A stretch of 64,000 nt of DNA from Terriglobia bacterium (GTDB taxonomy: Bacteria; Acidobacteriota; Terriglobia; Versatilivoradales; Versatilivoraceae), in contig JAKUNG010000010.1 in the NCBI GenBank assembly GCA_022452285.1, positions 62,001 through 126,000 on the forward strand. Reading direction: 5' to 3'. The notes below the pieces were generated by a model that was given only the letters and a program-made list of their open reading frames with translations, was not told where the DNA came from and did no database searches. Made by a program: the position numbers and the translations under genes. Within the stretch, counting starts at the first letter, position 1. The number at the start of each line of letters is the position of its first letter. Positions 30,264 through 40,810 of this stretch are shown one piece after another.

Positions 30264-30836
30264 ATGATTAACAAGAAGATGTTTTTTGTAACAGTGCTGG
30301 TTCTTATTTTGATTGCACCCTGTATAGGACAGAGTCAAGGTTCAGGTAAAGTGGGGGTTTTTAATGTAGTCGGAGCTATTTCACAATCCGAAGAAGGTAA
30401 AGCTGCTTTTGCCGATCTTCAGAAAAAAGTAGATGCTAGAAAAGAGAGCTTTGCCAAGCAACAACAAGAAATTCAGACGCTTCAGCAACAGATACAACAG
30501 CAAGGTGCGACTTTGAATGAAGAAGCAAGAGTGGTTCTTACGAGAAATCTGGAGAAAAAGCAGACCAATTTTCAAAGAGCAACTCAAGATGCACAGCGAG
30601 AGTTTGAGCAGCTTCGGTTTGACATAATGGCTACGATTGGGAAAAAGTTGAATGGAATTGTTCAAACGTATGCCAAGGAAAATGACTTTCTGGTTATTCT
30701 TGATTCATCCAATCAAAATAATCAGGTAGTTTTTAATGCTGCAGCAGTGGACATTACAACAGATATAATTAAACAGTTTAATCTAGCCCAAACTTCTTCC
30801 ACAAGCCCAGCAGCAACTGCACCAACAGTGAAGTGA
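30264..30836 (+). CDS. skp: OmpH/Skp family periplasmic chaperone
   Basis: Signal peptide, 'GKVGVFNVVGAISQSEEGKAAFADLQKKVDARKESFAKQQQEIQTLQQQIQQQG' coiled coil; AAGGAG RBS before ATG 30264; bam/lpx context. Confidence 0.9.
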   Translation: MINKKMFFVTVLVLILIAPCIGQSQGSGKVGVFNVVGAISQSEEGKAAFADLQKKVDARKESFAKQQQEIQTLQQQIQQQGATLNEEARVVLTRNLEKKQTNFQRATQDAQREFEQLRFDIMATIGKKLNGIVQTYAKENDFLVILDSSNQNNQVVFNAAAVDITTDIIKQFNLAQTSSTSPAATAPTVK

Positions 30837-30866
30837 CTTCTTAGTTCTCGACTTTTTAAGAATAAT

Positions 30867-30892
30867 AAAGGGAGGCTTTCAAGCCTCCCTTT
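30867..30892 (+). terminator. Rho-independent terminator-like hairpin after skp
   Basis: AAAGGGAGGCTT-TC-AAGCCTCCCTTT, perfect 12-bp inverted repeat ending in TTT. Confidence 0.8.
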
Positions 30893-31067
30893 ATATTATG
30901 ACCAACTGATTTAAGCTCTAGTTACTATCTAGTTTTCCTCTTAATCATTTTTTTTCAGCCTGTTTCGATCTTTCCTTCTGAATAAATCTGATTCTAACCT
31001 GGAGTAGCCCTGTGCTATATTTCTTTTTTATTTAAAAATGTGGGTTTCCAAAGTAGAGGGTTTGTTT

Positions 31068-31508
31068 ATGTTTTTAGATACAAATCAAATTCAAAAAATT
31101 ATTCCTCATCGGCATCCGTTTCTTTTGATAGATGCTATTGTTTCACTTGAACCAAGTAAGAAGATTGTTGGAGTTAAGAACGTAACGTTTAATGAACCTT
31201 TTTTCAAAGGACATTTCCCTAGTATTCCTGTAATGCCAGGTGTGCTAATTGTAGAAGCTTTAGCTCAAGCTGCGGCAGTTATGGTTTTAAAAGAAATTCC
31301 GGATCGAGATAAGAAACTTGTTTATTTCAGTGGTATTGATCGTGCCCGGTTTCGTCAACCAGTTGTCCCTGGTGATCAGTTAAAACTTGTAGTAGAAGTT
31401 TTGCGATTAAAGCCTAGGTTGGGGAAATTACGGGGTGAAGCATTTGTCCGGGAGAAGCTAGTTGCAGAAGCAGAGATTCTCTCTACAATTGTGGATCGGG
31501 GAGATTAA
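31068..31508 (+). CDS. fabZ: 3-hydroxyacyl-[ACP] dehydratase FabZ
   Basis: 'IQKIIPHRHPFLLIDAIV', 'GVKNVTFNEPFFKGHFPSIPVMPGVLIVEALAQAAAV'. Start revised from 31038 to the ATG after a GAGGG RBS. Confidence 0.95.
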   Translation: MFLDTNQIQKIIPHRHPFLLIDAIVSLEPSKKIVGVKNVTFNEPFFKGHFPSIPVMPGVLIVEALAQAAAVMVLKEIPDRDKKLVYFSGIDRARFRQPVVPGDQLKLVVEVLRLKPRLGKLRGEAFVREKLVAEAEILSTIVDRGD

Positions 31509-32285
31509 ATGAACATTCATTCCACAGCAGTAATCAGTCCAAATGCCTCACTAGGAGATGATGTTAAAATTGGGCCTTATTCGATTATTGGTGAGGATGT
31601 AGTAATAGGATCCAGTTGTAGAATAGATCCTCATGTTGTGATTCAAGGTCCTACCACTGTTGGTAGTCATTGCCAATTCTTTTCTTTTTGTTCGATTGGT
31701 TTCCCTCCCCAAGATCTTAAGTTTCAAGGTGAACCTACCAAATTAGTGATTGGTGCTCATAATATTTTTAGGGAATACGTTACGGTGAATCGTGGAACAC
31801 TGGGCGGAGGCGGCCAAACTTTGATTGGAGATCATAACTGTATTATGGCCTATGGGCATATCGCCCATGATTGTATTCTGGGTAACCATATTCTTTTAGC
31901 TAATGCTGCTACCCTTGCTGGGCATGTGACTATTGAAGATCATGCTACTGTTGGTGCCTTTTCAGGTGTCCATCAATTTTGCAGAGTAGGTGCCTATGGC
32001 TTTGTTGGAGGCTATTCGGTTATCACCAAGGATGTACTACCCTATTCCAAAACAGTTAGTGCCCGAGAAGCCAAGAATTATGGCGTCAACACTATTGGAC
32101 TTGAGCGTCGAAGTTTTTCAGCTGAATCAATAAAAGCAATTCGTTCAGCCTATCGTCTCTTGTTGCAGTCTAATCTAAATACATCTCAGGCACTTGAAGA
32201 ACTAAAAAAAAGATTTTTGGATAACTCAGAAATTCAAATTCTCATTAATTTTATTGAAAATAGCGAACGGGGAATTATCAAGTAA
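31509..32285 (+). CDS. lpxA: Acyl-ACP--UDP-N-acetylglucosamine O-acyltransferase LpxA
   Basis: Hexapeptide repeats; 'NIFREYVTVNRGT', 'NCIMAYGHIAHDCILGNHILLANAATLAGHVTIED', 'YGVNTIGLERRSFS'. Confidence 0.96.
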   Translation: MNIHSTAVISPNASLGDDVKIGPYSIIGEDVVIGSSCRIDPHVVIQGPTTVGSHCQFFSFCSIGFPPQDLKFQGEPTKLVIGAHNIFREYVTVNRGTLGGGGQTLIGDHNCIMAYGHIAHDCILGNHILLANAATLAGHVTIEDHATVGAFSGVHQFCRVGAYGFVGGYSVITKDVLPYSKTVSAREAKNYGVNTIGLERRSFSAESIKAIRSAYRLLLQSNLNTSQALEELKKRFLDNSEIQILINFIENSERGIIK

Positions 32286-32410
32286 GTAATATTTCGTTAT
32301 CTGTTTCTTGTTATTTTTCTTTTCTTGATGGATCTTTATAGATGAAAATCAGATCAAAAAAAACTGCTTCATAATATTGATCAGTGTTTAAGTACTTCTC
32401 CTAAAGAAAT

Positions 32411-33238
32411 ATGTCAATACCCACTGGACGATATGGCCTTATTGCTGGTAACGGAAAGTTTCCTCTACTTGTGCTTGATGCAGCGAGAAGTGAATCCGTT
32501 GATATGGTTGTAATGGCTATTAAGGAAGAAGCATCGTTACAAATTGAATCGCAGGGTTATACAACGCATTGGCTTAGTCTGGGTCAATTAGGAAAACTAA
32601 TTGAGCTTTTGAAACAAGAGGGTATTAGCCAAGTTATCATGGCTGGTCAAGTGAAGCACAAACAAATTTTCAGTCGGATCATTCCTGATAGGAAACTCTT
32701 TAAACTTTTAGCTAGTTTGGGTTCGAAAAATACTGATTCCTTAATTGGCGCTGTAGCTAGGGTTTTAGAAGAAGAGGGAATTCAATTGATAGATTCTACT
32801 GTTTTTCTTAGACCCCTTATTCCAGATCCTGGGGTGCTGACAAAACGATCTCCTAGTGACCCCGAGAATAGGGATATTCAGTACGGACGTAAGATCGCTC
32901 AGGAAATTGCCAGATTGGATATTGGCCAATCAGTTGTTGTGCGAGATCAGGCTTGCATTGCAGTAGAAGCAATGGAAGGGACAGATGATATGCTTCGTCG
33001 GGCTTCCAGTATGGCTGTTAATCAGCGATTGACCCTAATAAAGGTGAGCAAACCTAATCAAGATATGCGGTTTGATGTTCCAGTTGTTGGTTTGCCTACG
33101 ATCCGTTTAATGATTGAGGCAAATGCTTCAGCCCTTGCAATCGATGCAGGTCGAACGCTACTTTTCGATCGCAATAACCTTATTAAACTAGCCGATGAAA
33201 ATGGAATTACTATTTCGGCTTTCAGACCAGGGAATTAA
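32411..33238 (+). CDS. lpxI: UDP-2,3-diacylglucosamine pyrophosphatase LpxI (DUF1009 family)
   Basis: 'GLIAGNGKFPLLVLDAARSESVDMVVMAIKEEA', 'VIMAGQVKHKQIF', 'DIGQSVVVRDQACIAVEAMEGTDDMLRRA', 'RFDVPVVGLPTI'. Confidence 0.92.
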   Translation: MSIPTGRYGLIAGNGKFPLLVLDAARSESVDMVVMAIKEEASLQIESQGYTTHWLSLGQLGKLIELLKQEGISQVIMAGQVKHKQIFSRIIPDRKLFKLLASLGSKNTDSLIGAVARVLEEEGIQLIDSTVFLRPLIPDPGVLTKRSPSDPENRDIQYGRKIAQEIARLDIGQSVVVRDQACIAVEAMEGTDDMLRRASSMAVNQRLTLIKVSKPNQDMRFDVPVVGLPTIRLMIEANASALAIDAGRTLLFDRNNLIKLADENGITISAFRPGN

Positions 33239-33326
33239 AAGTTTCATCTTGTCAAGAATGGAGTTCAGTAAGTTTCATAAACCAGAGAAGATTTGAGATT
33301 TCAAAAAATGTTTTAAGGGTTTAAAT

Positions 33327-34295
33327 ATGGAAAAGATCCGGGTTGCTGTAGTTGGAACAGGTTATCTTGGAAGGCAACATGTTAGGGTTTTGTCGGAACA
33401 GCCAAATGTTGAACTCGTGGGAATTGTAGACAAAAATCCTACAACAGCACAAAAAGTAGCAAAAGAATTTTCCACCATTGCTTACCCTAATCATGAAGTT
33501 CTGTTAGGAAAAGTGTCGGCTGTTATTTTAGCAGTGCCAACCCAAAATCATGCGGCGATTGGTTGCGATTTTTTGAACCATGGAACAGATTTATTGGTTG
33601 AGAAACCGATTGCTTCTTCATTATCGGAAGCCGAGCGTTTAATCCAAACAGCTTGCCAGCATAGTAGAATCCTCCAGGTCGGTCATCTAGAGCGTTTTAA
33701 TCCCGCTGTAATAGAAACTCGAAAGATTTTGACGGCACCGCTTTTCTTTGAGGTTCATCGACTGGGTGTTTTTAGTCCTCGCAGTTTAGATGTTGATGTA
33801 GTTCTGGATTTAATGATTCATGACTTAGATTTAGTTCTAGAGTTTTCTAAGAGTTCGGTTAAACAATTGCATGCTGTCGGGTTACCTATTCTCAGTGATA
33901 AAGTTGATATTGCAAATGCTCGGATTGAGTTTTTAAGTGGTTGTGTGGCAAATTTAACAGCAAGCCGAGTCAGCACGGAAAAAGTTCGCAAACTGAGATT
34001 TTTCCAACCCAATCAATATGTTTCTCTTGATTTTTCTCGACAAGATGTAGTGATTTTGAGTGTTGAAAAAAAAGGAAATGCAGTACAACCAGGAATTATT
34101 CCTCACAAAATTGAAACACCAAGACTAGAACCTCTAAAACTAGAAATCCAATCTTTTCTAAAATGTGTTCAGACTAGGAAACAACCTGAAGTAAACCCTG
34201 AGAGTAGTAAAGCAGCACTGGAACTTGCTTTGCAGGTTGTTTCGAAGATTCAAGAGCATAATCAGTCCGTTGTTATACCGTTGAAAAATGTTTAA
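33327..34295 (+). CDS. Gfo/Idh/MocA family NAD(P)-dependent oxidoreductase
   Basis: 'RVAVVGTGYLGRQHVRVLSEQPNVELVGIVDKNP', 'DLLVEKPIASSLSEAERLI', 'LQVGHLERFNPAV'. Confidence 0.92.
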   Translation: MEKIRVAVVGTGYLGRQHVRVLSEQPNVELVGIVDKNPTTAQKVAKEFSTIAYPNHEVLLGKVSAVILAVPTQNHAAIGCDFLNHGTDLLVEKPIASSLSEAERLIQTACQHSRILQVGHLERFNPAVIETRKILTAPLFFEVHRLGVFSPRSLDVDVVLDLMIHDLDLVLEFSKSSVKQLHAVGLPILSDKVDIANARIEFLSGCVANLTASRVSTEKVRKLRFFQPNQYVSLDFSRQDVVILSVEKKGNAVQPGIIPHKIETPRLEPLKLEIQSFLKCVQTRKQPEVNPESSKAALELALQVVSKIQEHNQSVVIPLKNV

Positions 34296-34317
34296 GTTTT
34301 ATTTTTTCTAGATCATC

Positions 34318-35310
34318 ATGAAGCAACCAATCAATTTACTGACTAAACCACAATCAGAAGAAATTACATCTAATGAGAAGGGCCAGGCTTTTCTTATATC
34401 AGGGATCCTTCACCTGATTCTTCTCGTCATAGTGTTGTTTGGGCCAAGTGTGCTTCCACAAAGTCAGTTATCCAAACCTATTAAGGTATCTCCTCCAAAG
34501 CGACTAGGATTCTTAGCCTTACCAAAGGATTATCAACAGATAAAGGAAAGACAAGTGCCCTCAGTTGTGCCCCCACCAAGTAGAAGTGTTCAAGAGGATA
34601 AACCAAAGATTAATTCAAAACGTCTTTCCACTCCCTATCCTAACCAAACTAAAAAATTAGTTAATAAATTGAATGTGCCAAACCCAGCCACTCAGCCACT
34701 CAGTTCTTTAAGGGCCCCAAAAACCTCTATGACAACTCCAAATATTTCTCCAAAAATTCAAGTTGAAAGGAAGAGTTCTGATAGTAAAAAGATAGTTAAA
34801 ATAGAAAAGAAGTCGGATAAGTCAGACTTAAAGAATCTTTTTGCTGGACTGAGTCTTCCAGGAAACATGAGTTCACGTTCATTGGAAAAAGTTAATGAGG
34901 GAGGTAGTTTTGGGAAGCCTCTTTCCGATAATGATGCTATACGATCGGATTTCATTAGACGTCAACCTAATTTTTCTGTAAAGCGTCCGACAATTATTTC
35001 AGAAACGCATGGCGTTAATTTTAATCCTTGGTTAAGTTCCATTTATTTTCGTGTAAGAGATAATTGGTACTCTGTAATCCCACAAGTCTATCGAACTGGG
35101 ATGAGAGGGGTAGTAGTTATAGTCTTTGATGTTCGTAGCAATGGTGTCCTTGAGGAACTTGCAGTTGTAAAAAGTTCAGGTCGTTCTCCCTACGATCGAG
35201 CTGCAATTTCTTCACTTAAACTGTCGGAGCCATTTCCTAGTTTCCCAGCTGATTTTGTTGGAGATTACCTCACTCTCCAGTTTACTTATTTTTACAATAT
35301 TTCTTCCTGA
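34318..35310 (+). CDS. TonB-family energy transducer protein
   Basis: Single N-terminal TM, Pro/Lys/Ser-rich linker, C-terminal 'GMRGVVVIVFDVRSNGVLEELAVVKSSGRSPYDRAAISSLKLSEPFPSFP' TonB_C domain. Confidence 0.85.
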   Translation: MKQPINLLTKPQSEEITSNEKGQAFLISGILHLILLVIVLFGPSVLPQSQLSKPIKVSPPKRLGFLALPKDYQQIKERQVPSVVPPPSRSVQEDKPKINSKRLSTPYPNQTKKLVNKLNVPNPATQPLSSLRAPKTSMTTPNISPKIQVERKSSDSKKIVKIEKKSDKSDLKNLFAGLSLPGNMSSRSLEKVNEGGSFGKPLSDNDAIRSDFIRRQPNFSVKRPTIISETHGVNFNPWLSSIYFRVRDNWYSVIPQVYRTGMRGVVVIVFDVRSNGVLEELAVVKSSGRSPYDRAAISSLKLSEPFPSFPADFVGDYLTLQFTYFYNISS

Positions 35311-35509
35311 AACAATTATTTATTTTATAGAAAAGGCTTAGTGGTTCATTCTCTTTTCAAGCTATATAGTGAGTTCTTGACAATCATTTGTAGCACTGCA
35401 ACTATATCGATAGGTTATTTAAGAACGAAGTTCTCTAGCTGAGACTTTCTCAACTAGAATGAATAGTGACTTATCAACTAAATATTTTTGTTGGAATGCT
35501 TTTTAGCCT

Positions 35510-36865
35510 ATGAAAATCTTAATTGCCGGGGGGGGACAAACTGCTGTTCTTGTTGCCAAGCGCCTGATTAAAGAAGGTAACGAGGTTGTTATTGTCGAGA
35601 AAAATTCTGCCCGTTGTGAATATTTAGAAGAAGTCTTAGATGCCCAAATAGTTGTCGGTGATGCGGTTAGCATTAGAACTTTAGAAGAAGCGGGACTCCA
35701 AACTGCTGAAATGTTAATTGCTCTGACAAGTGAAGATCAGATTAATGTCATTGTTTGTTTAGTTGCCTCGATCCAGTCTAATATTAAAGTTAAGCTAGTA
35801 AGAATGCGCACACATGAAGTCGGTGACTGGAAAAATATTTTTGATAGATTGGGTTTGGATATTGATTTGATAATCCACCCTGAAACTGAAATAGCCGACC
35901 GCATATTAAGAGTAGTTCGCTTGCCTGGAGTATCGGATGTCATTGATTTTGCCGAGGGCAAAGTGAAGCTTTTTGGGATGAATATTGATGAAGGGAATTG
36001 GGTTGCTGGGAAAACGGTAGAGGATTTAGATAAAGCAGGACCACCTAAAAATTCTCTCATTGCAATGATTTTCAGAGGACAGGATGTCATCATTCCTCAT
36101 GGGGCACAGGTGTTAAATCCAGGCGACCATGTGTACATTGTCACCACTGATCAAGATCTGAAGGCTGTTGTACAATTTATGGGTTTAAAGAGACAGAAGG
36201 CTCTTAACCGAGTTTTTATCCTAGGAGGAAAACAGATTGGGATTAGGGTAGCAGAATTGTTGGAATCTCAAGGAGTAAGGGTTAAGATTTTTGAACGGGA
36301 CATAGATCGCTGTAACAGGATTAGCCAAATTCTGAAGCAGGCAGTGGTTATTCACGCTGATGGTACAGAGGAAGGTGTTCTAGTTGACGAAAATATTAAA
36401 GGAGTAGGAGCTTTTTTGGCAATGACTAACGATGATGAAGACAATATTATTGCTTCTTTGTTGGCTCGGAAATTAGGAGCTAATAAGATTATTGCTCTTA
36501 TTAACCGACTAAACTACCTGCCCATGATTCAACGTTTTGGTATTAATACTTCGGTTAGTCCTCGCTTGGCTACCGTTGATCGGATTCTCCAATTTGTACG
36601 GAAGGGGAGTGTCCTTTCTGTAACTAGCTTTAGGGAAGAAGAGGCTGAAGCAATCGAACTGATCGCTACTCCTGGATCTAAATATGTTGGACGTTTACTT
36701 AAAGAAATTAAATTACCTCGGGGAGCTATTGTAGGGGCCATTGCAAGGCCTAATGGTGAAGTTATTGTGCCACGTGGCGATGTTAAAGTTCAAGCAGGGG
36801 ATCGAGTCATTTTTTTTAGTCTTGAAACAATAGTCCCTCTTCTGGAGTCCACCTTCCTTAAATGA
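35510..36865 (+). CDS. trkA: Trk potassium uptake system protein TrkA
   Basis: Two RCK halves: 'MKILIAGGGQTAVLVAKRLIKEGNEVVIVEKN' and 'VFILGGKQIGIRVAELLESQGVRVKIFERD'; TrkA_C segments. Confidence 0.94.
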   Translation: MKILIAGGGQTAVLVAKRLIKEGNEVVIVEKNSARCEYLEEVLDAQIVVGDAVSIRTLEEAGLQTAEMLIALTSEDQINVIVCLVASIQSNIKVKLVRMRTHEVGDWKNIFDRLGLDIDLIIHPETEIADRILRVVRLPGVSDVIDFAEGKVKLFGMNIDEGNWVAGKTVEDLDKAGPPKNSLIAMIFRGQDVIIPHGAQVLNPGDHVYIVTTDQDLKAVVQFMGLKRQKALNRVFILGGKQIGIRVAELLESQGVRVKIFERDIDRCNRISQILKQAVVIHADGTEEGVLVDENIKGVGAFLAMTNDDEDNIIASLLARKLGANKIIALINRLNYLPMIQRFGINTSVSPRLATVDRILQFVRKGSVLSVTSFREEEAEAIELIATPGSKYVGRLLKEIKLPRGAIVGAIARPNGEVIVPRGDVKVQAGDRVIFFSLETIVPLLESTFLK

Positions 36866-36883
36866 TACCCAGAAGGAAAAAAT

Positions 36884-38332
36884 GTGATTAGGTTTCTCAA
36901 CCTTTGGTACATCATTGGAAACTTTCTAATAGCTTTGAGTGGAATCATGTTAGTTCCACTTGCATTAGCATTTTGGAATGGGAATGATGTCACCCCACTG
37001 GGCTATTCTTGTTTGATTACTATTTTTTTAGGTATTTCTTTCCGTCTTGCCTTTCCTAAGCCTAATTATGATTTGAATCGGAGAGAAGCATTACTCTTGG
37101 TTTGTTTGATCTGGTTTTTGGTATGTTTTTTTGGATCACTTCCTTTCTATTTTTCCGGTTATTTCCCTAGCTTTACTGATGCTTTTTTTGAAGCAACCTC
37201 AGGCTTTACAGCAACTGGAGCCACGGTATTAAACAATGTGGAAATTCTCACACTGGACATCCAACTATGGAGGCATCTTGCTCATTGGTTGGGGGGCATG
37301 GGAATTGTGTTACTTGGGATTGCAATCTTGCCCCTAATTGGTATGGGCGGTATGTCAATGTATAGAGCTGAATTCTCAGGTGCCAAGTCGGAGAAGCTTA
37401 GACCAAGAGTAACTCAAACCGCCCTAGCTTTATGGAAAATCTATCTTAGTCTAAGTTTTTTAGCATTTTGTGGATTCTACCTAGTGGGGATGAATATTTT
37501 TGACTCAATTTGTCATGCCTTTACTGTTGCTGCTACCGGTGGTTTTTCAACCCGTACCGCCAGTTTAGGAGCTTTTCAGAATCCTGGTGCCGAGTATGTT
37601 GCACTCCTTTTTATGGTTCTATCAGGCATGAACTTCACTTTGCATTACCGTCTCTGGGTCGAATTGAAGTTGAAACGTCTTTTCTTAGATACTGAATTGA
37701 AAATGTATTTTTTACTCCTCATAGTTTCTAGCCTTTTGGTATTTAGTGTAATGAGTGTGACCAATCAATATCCAGGAGATTTTGGTTTTCGGAGAGCACT
37801 GTTCCAGGTAGTTTCTATCCTGACTACTACTGGATTAACAACCGACAACTTTTCTATTTGGCTTCCCTTCCCTCAACTTATACTCTTGGTACTAATGTTT
37901 AGTGGGGGATGCACAGGCTCAACTAGTGGAGGACTAAAAGTATCTAGAATGCTGCTTCTAGGAAAGGTCGTTTCTCGAGAATTTAAGCGAATGGTTGAAC
38001 GGCGTGGAGTATTTCCTATTAAAATCGGTAGGCAGTTTATTGCTGAAGAGACGTTACAAAGCTTGCTGAATTTATTTTATCTGGCATTTTTGATTAACTT
38101 TGTTAGCTGTTTACTTTTAGCAGCTTCAGGGGTTGATGTTTTTACCAGTATTTCAGCGGTAGCAGCATGTATGTTTAACATAGGACCAGGTTTAGGATCT
38201 GTGGGACCTACAGAAGGCTATGGAAATTTGCCTGGACTAGCCAAATGGATTCTAAGTTTTTGTATGTTGGCTGGTCGACTAGAGTTTTATACTGCAATAG
38301 TTATTTTTACTCCTGGTTTCTGGAAAAAGTAA
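36884..38332 (+). CDS. trkH: Trk potassium transporter membrane protein TrkH
   Basis: GTG start; 'FFEATSGFTATGATVL', 'HWLGGMGIVLLGIAILP', 'AATGGFSTRTASLGAF', 'SGGCTGSTSGGLKVSRM' pore segments. Confidence 0.94.
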   Translation: MIRFLNLWYIIGNFLIALSGIMLVPLALAFWNGNDVTPLGYSCLITIFLGISFRLAFPKPNYDLNRREALLLVCLIWFLVCFFGSLPFYFSGYFPSFTDAFFEATSGFTATGATVLNNVEILTLDIQLWRHLAHWLGGMGIVLLGIAILPLIGMGGMSMYRAEFSGAKSEKLRPRVTQTALALWKIYLSLSFLAFCGFYLVGMNIFDSICHAFTVAATGGFSTRTASLGAFQNPGAEYVALLFMVLSGMNFTLHYRLWVELKLKRLFLDTELKMYFLLLIVSSLLVFSVMSVTNQYPGDFGFRRALFQVVSILTTTGLTTDNFSIWLPFPQLILLVLMFSGGCTGSTSGGLKVSRMLLLGKVVSREFKRMVERRGVFPIKIGRQFIAEETLQSLLNLFYLAFLINFVSCLLLAASGVDVFTSISAVAACMFNIGPGLGSVGPTEGYGNLPGLAKWILSFCMLAGRLEFYTAIVIFTPGFWKK

Positions 38333-38421
38333 GAACACTTCCTAAAAAAAGTCTTTAGAAGTTAGAATGTCAACAGTAGTTTTTTGTCCGTTTCAAAACC
38401 CTGTTATTCGTTAATGTTTTT

Positions 38422-40632
38422 ATGCTCCAATTAACAAAAAAACTTAATCCACAACAAATTGAGGCCGTGGAAACTACCGAGGGTCCGTTACTAATTTTAG
38501 CAGGTGCGGGTAGTGGTAAAACGCGGGTCATTACCTTTAGAATCGGTCATCTCATTGAAAATAAGAAAGTAATCCCTAACAAGATTTTGGGAGTTACTTT
38601 CACAAACAAAGCAGCTCAGCAAATGAAAGAACGGGTTCAAACTCTCTTGACTCCTGGAAGGACAGGTAATCCAGCGCTTTCTACGTTTCATTCATTTTGT
38701 GTTCGAGTGTTGCGTCGTGACATAACTGTAATTGGGCAAGGGAGAGACTTTACAATTTATGATTCTACGGACCAATTAAAACTAATAAAGACCTGTTTAA
38801 AAGAGATGGGTCTAGAGGATAGGGTACTCTCTCCTCGGTGGACTTTGTCACGAATATCTGAAGCGAAAAATAAAGGCAAACACCCAGAGACTCTTTATCA
38901 ACAGGCTTATGATGAAAAAATTGAGCGATTGGCTGTCGCCTTTGATCTTTATCAGAAAAAATTAGCTGAAGCAAACGCCTTAGATTTTGATGACCTACTT
39001 TTAAAAACCGTTGAACTGTTGGAACAACATGACGATATTAGAAAACGGCTCAATAATCATTTTGAGTATTTAATGGTCGATGAATATCAGGACACTAATC
39101 ATGCTCAATATCGACTAATTCGTCTATTAACACAAGACCATCAAAATATTTGTGTTGTTGGAGATGAGGACCAATCAATTTATAGTTGGCGCGGTGCAGA
39201 TATCCAGAATATCTTAAATTTTGAAGAGGACTATCATAGGGTTAAAGTTATCAAGTTGGAACAGAACTATCGTTCTACTAAGAACATTCTTGGTGCTGCT
39301 AGTGCTGTAGTTGCCAATAATCAGGCTCGCAAAGGGAAACGATTATGGACCGAGAAGGAAAACGGATCTTTGATCCGTTTTTATGAAGGATCTGATGCTG
39401 AAGATGAATCACTTTTTGTCATTCAACAGATTCTCGCTCACCAACGACTCGAACCAGATGATCAGGTTGCAGTTCTTTACAGAACTAACTTCCAGTCACG
39501 TTATTTTGAAGAGGCCTGTCGTCGCTACAGTTTGCAATACTCTGTAGTGGGTGGTTTTAGTTTTTATGAAAGGGCTGAAATTAAGGATCTTTTATCCTAT
39601 CTTAAGGTCACTTCGAATCCAAAAGATCGAATTAGTCTCTTACGGATCATTAACACTCCTCCCCGCGGTATTGGAAAAGTTACTGTTGAAACCCTTCAAA
39701 ATGAATCTCAAAGTTCCCAGAGGTCGATCTTAGAAGTCATTGAGCATGTAATTTCGACAAATAAACTCTCGCCACGAGCCTTGAGAGCTCTCAAAGGTTT
39801 TAATAAGCAGATTCAATCATTTAAACAGGCCCTTGATAACAAACCACTACCTGAGTTACTAGATCTTATTCTAGAAGAATCTGGGTATGTCCGGTGGTTA
39901 AGAGAAGAAGGCACTGAAGAGAGTCAAACCCGTCTCGAGAACTTGCAGGAGCTAGTCAATGCCGCTAGGGACAGTGAGGATAGGGGAGAGACGTTACATG
40001 AGTTTTTGGATCATGCTGCTCTTGTATCAGAAACAGATAACTATGACGAAAAATCCAAAGTGAGTTTAATGACAATTCACAGTGCCAAAGGATTGGAATT
40101 TCCCCTTGTTTGTTTGGTTGGTGTAGAGGAGGGTCTCTTTCCGCATAGTCGAACACTTTCAGACTCAAATGATATCGAAGAAGAAAGGAGATTATGTTAT
40201 GTGGCTTTGACTCGAGCCCAAAAAAGATTAGTTTTGACTAGAGCAAAGTATCGTCGTTTTTTAGGTGGTGAAAGTTTTAATGAAACAGAAGTTTCACGGT
40301 TTATTGGAGAAATTCCAGTAGAACTAATAGAAAATGAAAAGAAGTCAGTTAATGTCAAAAAGAAGACTTATGACGGTCCTAGTTACAACGATGCTGAAAG
40401 TATCAAAGAGTTTTATCGAAAAAGAGGAAAGACTATCGACTTCTTACCCCAAAAACAAAAGAACTTTGGGAAAACTTTTAGAGTTGGTCATTATGTTCGC
40501 CATCCTAAGTTTGGTACAGGCAGTGTTGTCCGTTGTGAAGGATTGGGAGATGATTCTAAGTTAACTGTAAACTTTTCCCGTTTTGGACTGAAAAAGTTAA
40601 TTGTAAAATATGCAGGCCTTAAAAAAGTATAG
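38422..40632 (+). CDS. pcrA: UvrD/PcrA-type ATP-dependent DNA helicase
   Basis: 'LNPQQIEAVETTEGPLLILAGAGSGKTRVI', 'VDEYQDTNHAQYRLI', 'GDEDQSIYSWRGAD', 'LMTIHSAKGLEFPLV'; C-terminal 'GHYVRHPKFGTGSVV'. Confidence 0.95.
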   Translation: MLQLTKKLNPQQIEAVETTEGPLLILAGAGSGKTRVITFRIGHLIENKKVIPNKILGVTFTNKAAQQMKERVQTLLTPGRTGNPALSTFHSFCVRVLRRDITVIGQGRDFTIYDSTDQLKLIKTCLKEMGLEDRVLSPRWTLSRISEAKNKGKHPETLYQQAYDEKIERLAVAFDLYQKKLAEANALDFDDLLLKTVELLEQHDDIRKRLNNHFEYLMVDEYQDTNHAQYRLIRLLTQDHQNICVVGDEDQSIYSWRGADIQNILNFEEDYHRVKVIKLEQNYRSTKNILGAASAVVANNQARKGKRLWTEKENGSLIRFYEGSDAEDESLFVIQQILAHQRLEPDDQVAVLYRTNFQSRYFEEACRRYSLQYSVVGGFSFYERAEIKDLLSYLKVTSNPKDRISLLRIINTPPRGIGKVTVETLQNESQSSQRSILEVIEHVISTNKLSPRALRALKGFNKQIQSFKQALDNKPLPELLDLILEESGYVRWLREEGTEESQTRLENLQELVNAARDSEDRGETLHEFLDHAALVSETDNYDEKSKVSLMTIHSAKGLEFPLVCLVGVEEGLFPHSRTLSDSNDIEEERRLCYVALTRAQKRLVLTRAKYRRFLGGESFNETEVSRFIGEIPVELIENEKKSVNVKKKTYDGPSYNDAESIKEFYRKRGKTIDFLPQKQKNFGKTFRVGHYVRHPKFGTGSVVRCEGLGDDSKLTVNFSRFGLKKLIVKYAGLKKV

Positions 40633-40810
40633 GGTCCAGATTTTTTCTAAGTATTAATCAGTAGGTTCTATTCTTCTATATTCCACGATTTTAACTTTTT
40701 AGAAATTCGAATCAGGATCCCTTATCGGTTAGTTTTACACAGGATTATGCTTTTTATAGAAGATTTTTAAATTTAGTGTCAGATCTTGTTAACTGTTAAC
40801 TAGTACTTAT

